This document shows, in pieces, positions 5,581 through 7,473 of a stretch of 7,473 bases of DNA. A program made the position numbers and the translations under genes. The DNA comes from Desulfobacteraceae bacterium (GTDB taxonomy: Bacteria > Desulfobacterota > Desulfobacteria > Desulfobacterales > JAUWMJ01), in contig JAUWOH010000133.1 of NCBI GenBank assembly GCA_030612225.1, forward strand, positions 1-7,473, written 5' to 3'. Position 1 is the stretch's first letter. Each line of letters opens with the position of its first letter. The notes beneath the pieces were generated by a model. The model was not told the origin of the DNA. It saw only the letters and a program-made list of their open reading frames with translations, and did no database searches.

Positions 5581-5670
5581 ATGTTAAAGGCGGCTTATGA
5601 GATAATCATGGGGCTTTTTTATTTTTTTTTGGTTTTCTCCAGTTGGTCAACCCAAGTAGAAAAGGCTTAA
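5581..5670 (+). CDS. Possible small hydrophobic peptide, antisense to the PAS gene end
   Basis: This is a 29-codon ORF beginning MLKAAYEIIMGL and ending WSTQVEKA, with a central hydrophobic stretch (residues 8-20, 'IIMGLFYFFLVFS') long enough for most of a membrane helix. GGAGG at 5570-5574 lies 6 bp upstream of ATG, one of the better ribosome sites in the window, and a candidate promoter lies about 70 bp upstream. The last 65 bases overlap the 3' end of the PAS gene on the opposite strand, so the Phe-rich stretch partly mirrors that gene's Lys codons. Size and shape recall small membrane peptides such as type I toxins, but there is no sequence match I recognise. Conservation is untested, so this is a candidate only. 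Confidence 0.35.
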   Translation: MLKAAYEIIMGLFYFFLVFSSWSTQVEKA

Positions 5671-6967
5671 ATAATAATGCATAATCGGCAAGATACTGGT
5701 CGGAAAACATATTACGCTGTGTTGAACAAAGTATAAGGACCGTTCGCATTACCTTTCGATCAAAAAAAGGTTTGGCAAAATAAGATCGCAGACCATTGGG
5801 AATGAATAGAGCCCAGTCAATGGCCTTGATGCTTAAAAATGTATCTTCCACGATTAAATAGTCCAGCTTATAGCGATCAATATTCTCTGCAATGGTCCCT
5901 TCATAAGGAAATACTTCCCCCTGCTTCATGGGTGATAAGGCCTTGCCTGCGGTATAAACAACAACCTTGTTTTTCTTGGCATAAATATCTGAATAAATTA
6001 TGGAATCAAAATTCATATTTCCATGCTGGTTATCCAGCATTATCTGCAGAATAGCAGATATATCACTTTCATCTCTGAGCTTTTCCATCAACTCGTTAAT
6101 ATAATTTTTATTAGCCGGATTTGAGGAGGTCACCTCATTTCCAGGTGTTAAAACAAACATTCTAACGTCCTTATCGTCAACACATACATTATCTATGGAA
6201 ACCCGAAACACACGAATACCCCTGAAAAACAAACTGCGTATAACCACTTCACCAATAAAAGGGGAGTTGTTTTTGCGCTGAAAGCTTAATTTTCCTTCCC
6301 ATTTTTTATCAAAAATGATTTCTTCATAAATTCTGTTGATTTGGGTTTCAATGCTGTGATGATAAAGATCGGAAAATTTGAGTTTTGAAAATTTGCCGGC
6401 TTGATAACCAAAAAGATCCCTTGCTGCCATGTTATGCGCTAATATCGTTTTATCATAGGGATCAATAAGAATGACCGGGTTGTTTACCAGTTCTATCATG
6501 GCTTCAATATCTGCATCTTTTTCCAAGGTTTCCTGCACGATACCGACGGTATTAGAAACGTCCAGCATATACCCTAGATAAAAACGTGGATTTTTTCTAT
6601 TGACTGCCCCTGTAACCTTTATCCATGCAATATGGTCATCCTTGTTTTTAATCCGAAATATAGTTGCGGCGGTTTCTCCATTCCTCACTGCCCTCATAAA
6701 TCCTTCAAGAAGGTGTAAATCCTCTTTAAGTATAATCCTTTTGCTGTAATCAATATTCTGGAGAATAAGGCCTGATTTGGACCCAAGTCCCTTAATTTTA
6801 TAACTGTTTAAATATTCTATTTTGTTTTTAAAGATATCGATACGCCACAAAAGGGCAGGAAAATCCTCAAGAAAATTGAACAATTCATCTTTTGTAATAA
6901 TTCCGTTGGGAATCGATTGCAATTTTTCTTCCATTTTTATCAAAAACCTCTGGTGCCTTGACATCAT
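5606..6967 (-). CDS. PAS-PAS-GAF-like sensor protein without a visible output domain
   Basis: This is a 453-residue cytoplasmic sensory protein. A first PAS-like domain spans about 28-139 ('FPALLWRIDIFKNKIEYLN' to 'FYLGYMLDVS'), and a second, more typical PAS spans about 153-262 ('VNNPVILIDPYDKTILAHN', 'AARDLFGY', 'WEGKLSF', 'GEVVIRS'). A C-terminal region (about 285-443) looks GAF-like, after which it ends in a Lys/Pro-rich tail. I see no histidine kinase, GGDEF, EAL, sigma54 or helix-turn-helix output and no membrane helix, so it may signal through a partner. The frame also allows TTG at 6973; I chose ATG at 6967 because it is canonical, and ATG at 6964 or 6934 is possible. None has a strong ribosome site. 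It has its own promoter and lies downstream of the radical SAM gene's terminator. Nearby genes do not reveal the signal. Confidence 0.82.
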   Translation of the reverse strand: MMSRHQRFLIKMEEKLQSIPNGIITKDELFNFLEDFPALLWRIDIFKNKIEYLNSYKIKGLGSKSGLILQNIDYSKRIILKEDLHLLEGFMRAVRNGETAATIFRIKNKDDHIAWIKVTGAVNRKNPRFYLGYMLDVSNTVGIVQETLEKDADIEAMIELVNNPVILIDPYDKTILAHNMAARDLFGYQAGKFSKLKFSDLYHHSIETQINRIYEEIIFDKKWEGKLSFQRKNNSPFIGEVVIRSLFFRGIRVFRVSIDNVCVDDKDVRMFVLTPGNEVTSSNPANKNYINELMEKLRDESDISAILQIMLDNQHGNMNFDSIIYSDIYAKKNKVVVYTAGKALSPMKQGEVFPYEGTIAENIDRYKLDYLIVEDTFLSIKAIDWALFIPNGLRSYFAKPFFDRKVMRTVLILCSTQRNMFSDQYLADYALLFKPFLLGLTNWRKPKKNKKAP

Positions 6968-7074
6968 ACGCAAGCATTATTCCAAATGAAGCAAAGCCTT
7001 TAATTTAGCCCTCTGTTTTCGGCCTAATTTTCTTTATACACAATATTTAACAGTAATTCCAGTAATTTTTATAA

Positions 7075-7104
7075 ATTATAAACATAAAATCGTCGAATAA
7101 CCAA
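7075..7104 (-). promoter_or_regulatory. Candidate promoter for the PAS gene
   Basis: The minus strand has a perfect -10 TATAAT (plus-strand 7075-7080), an 18-bp spacer and a weak -35 TTGGTT (7099-7104). It lies between the upstream terminator and the PAS start, giving a leader of about 100 nt. A 9-bp near-tandem repeat (CAGTAATTC/CAGTAATTT, about 7050-7068) lies at the predicted start. Confidence 0.4.
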
Positions 7105-7124
7105 GTGGTGGTAATAATGGACAT

Positions 7125-7144
7125 AAAAGCAAAATAAATTTTGC
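7125..7144 (-). terminator. Intrinsic terminator of the radical SAM gene
   Basis: The minus strand reads GCAAAATTTATTTTGC (7129-7144), a 6-bp stem with a 4-nt loop, followed by TTTT (7125-7128). It lies 22 bp after the radical SAM stop. The stem is AT-rich, so termination may be modest. Confidence 0.5.
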
Positions 7145-7166
7145 TGTCCACAAAACTTGCTTTTTT

Positions 7167-7473
7167 TTAGGATACTGATACCGCCAGACTAAGGTATCGA
7201 TTATTTTCTTCAAACATCAACTTTTTATCCACCATCATTTTCAAAAAGTGGATAATTTTATCCTCCGTTAATCTTGGAAACTGGTTTAAAATTCTTTTAA
7301 GGGAACGATGATGGCCGCAAAACAGGTAAATTTCTCTGGACATGCCTTCAAGGCGATGAGTAAGAGGGTCGGCTGAAAGTCGTCTTTGGCGTATTATTAA
7401 AAAATCCTCTCCGTCCCGATAACTGAGAATCGGAGAATGTACAGGGCCTTTGTGAAATTCGGCATACTCTTTT
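7167..7473 (-). CDS. C-terminus of radical SAM protein, RiPP-maturation C-methyltransferase-like (start outside window)
   Basis: An open frame enters from the right edge and runs 101 codons to TAA at 7167-7169. The translation includes 'PILSYRDGEDFLIIRQRR', 'LEGMSREIYLFC', 'RSLKRIL' and a final 'KKLMFEENNRYLSLAV'. This pattern (Y-R-D-G then a short beta strand, an L-x-G-x-x-R-x-I-Y-x-x-C helix, and a winged-helix-like end closing with RYLSLAV) is what I know from the C-termini of B12-binding radical SAM proteins of the RiPP maturation 1 type, which modify ribosomal peptides, often by C-methylation. The B12 and CxxxCxxC radical SAM domains would lie beyond the window and cannot be checked. An intrinsic terminator follows, so it is probably the last gene of its unit. 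No precursor peptide is seen downstream. Confidence 0.68.
   Translation of the reverse strand, partial: KEYAEFHKGPVHSPILSYRDGEDFLIIRQRRLSADPLTHRLEGMSREIYLFCGHHRSLKRILNQFPRLTEDKIIHFLKMMVDKKLMFEENNRYLSLAVSVS

Noticed and set aside
5581..5630. Plus-strand G-rich/T-run stretch as an intrinsic terminator
   Set aside because: GGGGCTTTTTT lacks a matching upstream arm, so no proper stem forms.
5839..6054. 71-codon plus-strand ORF
   Set aside because: It lies wholly within the PAS gene on the other strand, with no ribosome site or recognisable domain.
7099..7115. ACCAAGTGGTGG as a third FadR-type operator upstream of the PAS gene
   Set aside because: The half-sites are in the reverse order (ACCA..TGGT) with a 2-bp spacer, not the TGGTnnnACCA pattern.

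Overview
The window is AT-rich bacterial DNA that is mostly coding. Its gene content includes acyl-CoA dehydrogenase, a Tat-exported metallo-beta-lactamase-fold protein, a FadR-type regulator, a PAS sensor protein and a cobalamin/radical-SAM-type maturase tail. Together with a dispersed-looking palindromic repeat, this suggests an anaerobic Desulfobacterota-like (deltaproteobacterial) chromosome. That taxonomic guess is inference only; no rRNA or marker gene is present.

Layout. The left edge (2-529, plus strand) is the C-terminal part of an acyl-CoA dehydrogenase. It is followed at once by a ~159-bp imperfect palindrome (530-688) that fills the gap to the convergent minus-strand block. All other substantial genes are on the minus strand. 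In transcription order, from high to low coordinates, they are: the C-terminal 101 residues of a radical SAM protein resembling RiPP-maturation C-methyltransferases (7167-7473, entering from the right edge); a terminator and promoter; a PAS-PAS-GAF-like sensor protein (5606-6967); a regulatory gap with FadR/PdhR-type operators; an FCD-family GntR regulator (4618-5370); a Tat-exported MBL-fold hydrolase related to COG1237 (3280-4380); an intrinsic terminator; a ten-helix membrane protein built from three similar units (1947-3176); a 90-aa ORF (1666-1938); and a 307-aa Cys/His-ended ORF (702-1625). The last two may be one frameshifted gene.

How the genes may work together (inference). The MBL hydrolase, the ten-helix protein and the 90/307-aa product(s) look like one expression unit. 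It would comprise an exported metal-dependent hydrolase, a multi-pass membrane partner and a soluble protein with possible metal-binding clusters. The FCD regulator lies just upstream. It has a near-consensus operator over its own promoter and a second, weaker operator 83 bp away. The second operator sits inside a plausible divergent promoter that would drive a 29-codon hydrophobic peptide ORF (5581-5670), antisense to the end of the PAS gene. I do not recognise the membrane protein or the 90/307-aa proteins as any named family. This cluster is the best candidate in the window for an undescribed system. The radical SAM tail at the right edge hints at a separate RiPP locus outside the window.
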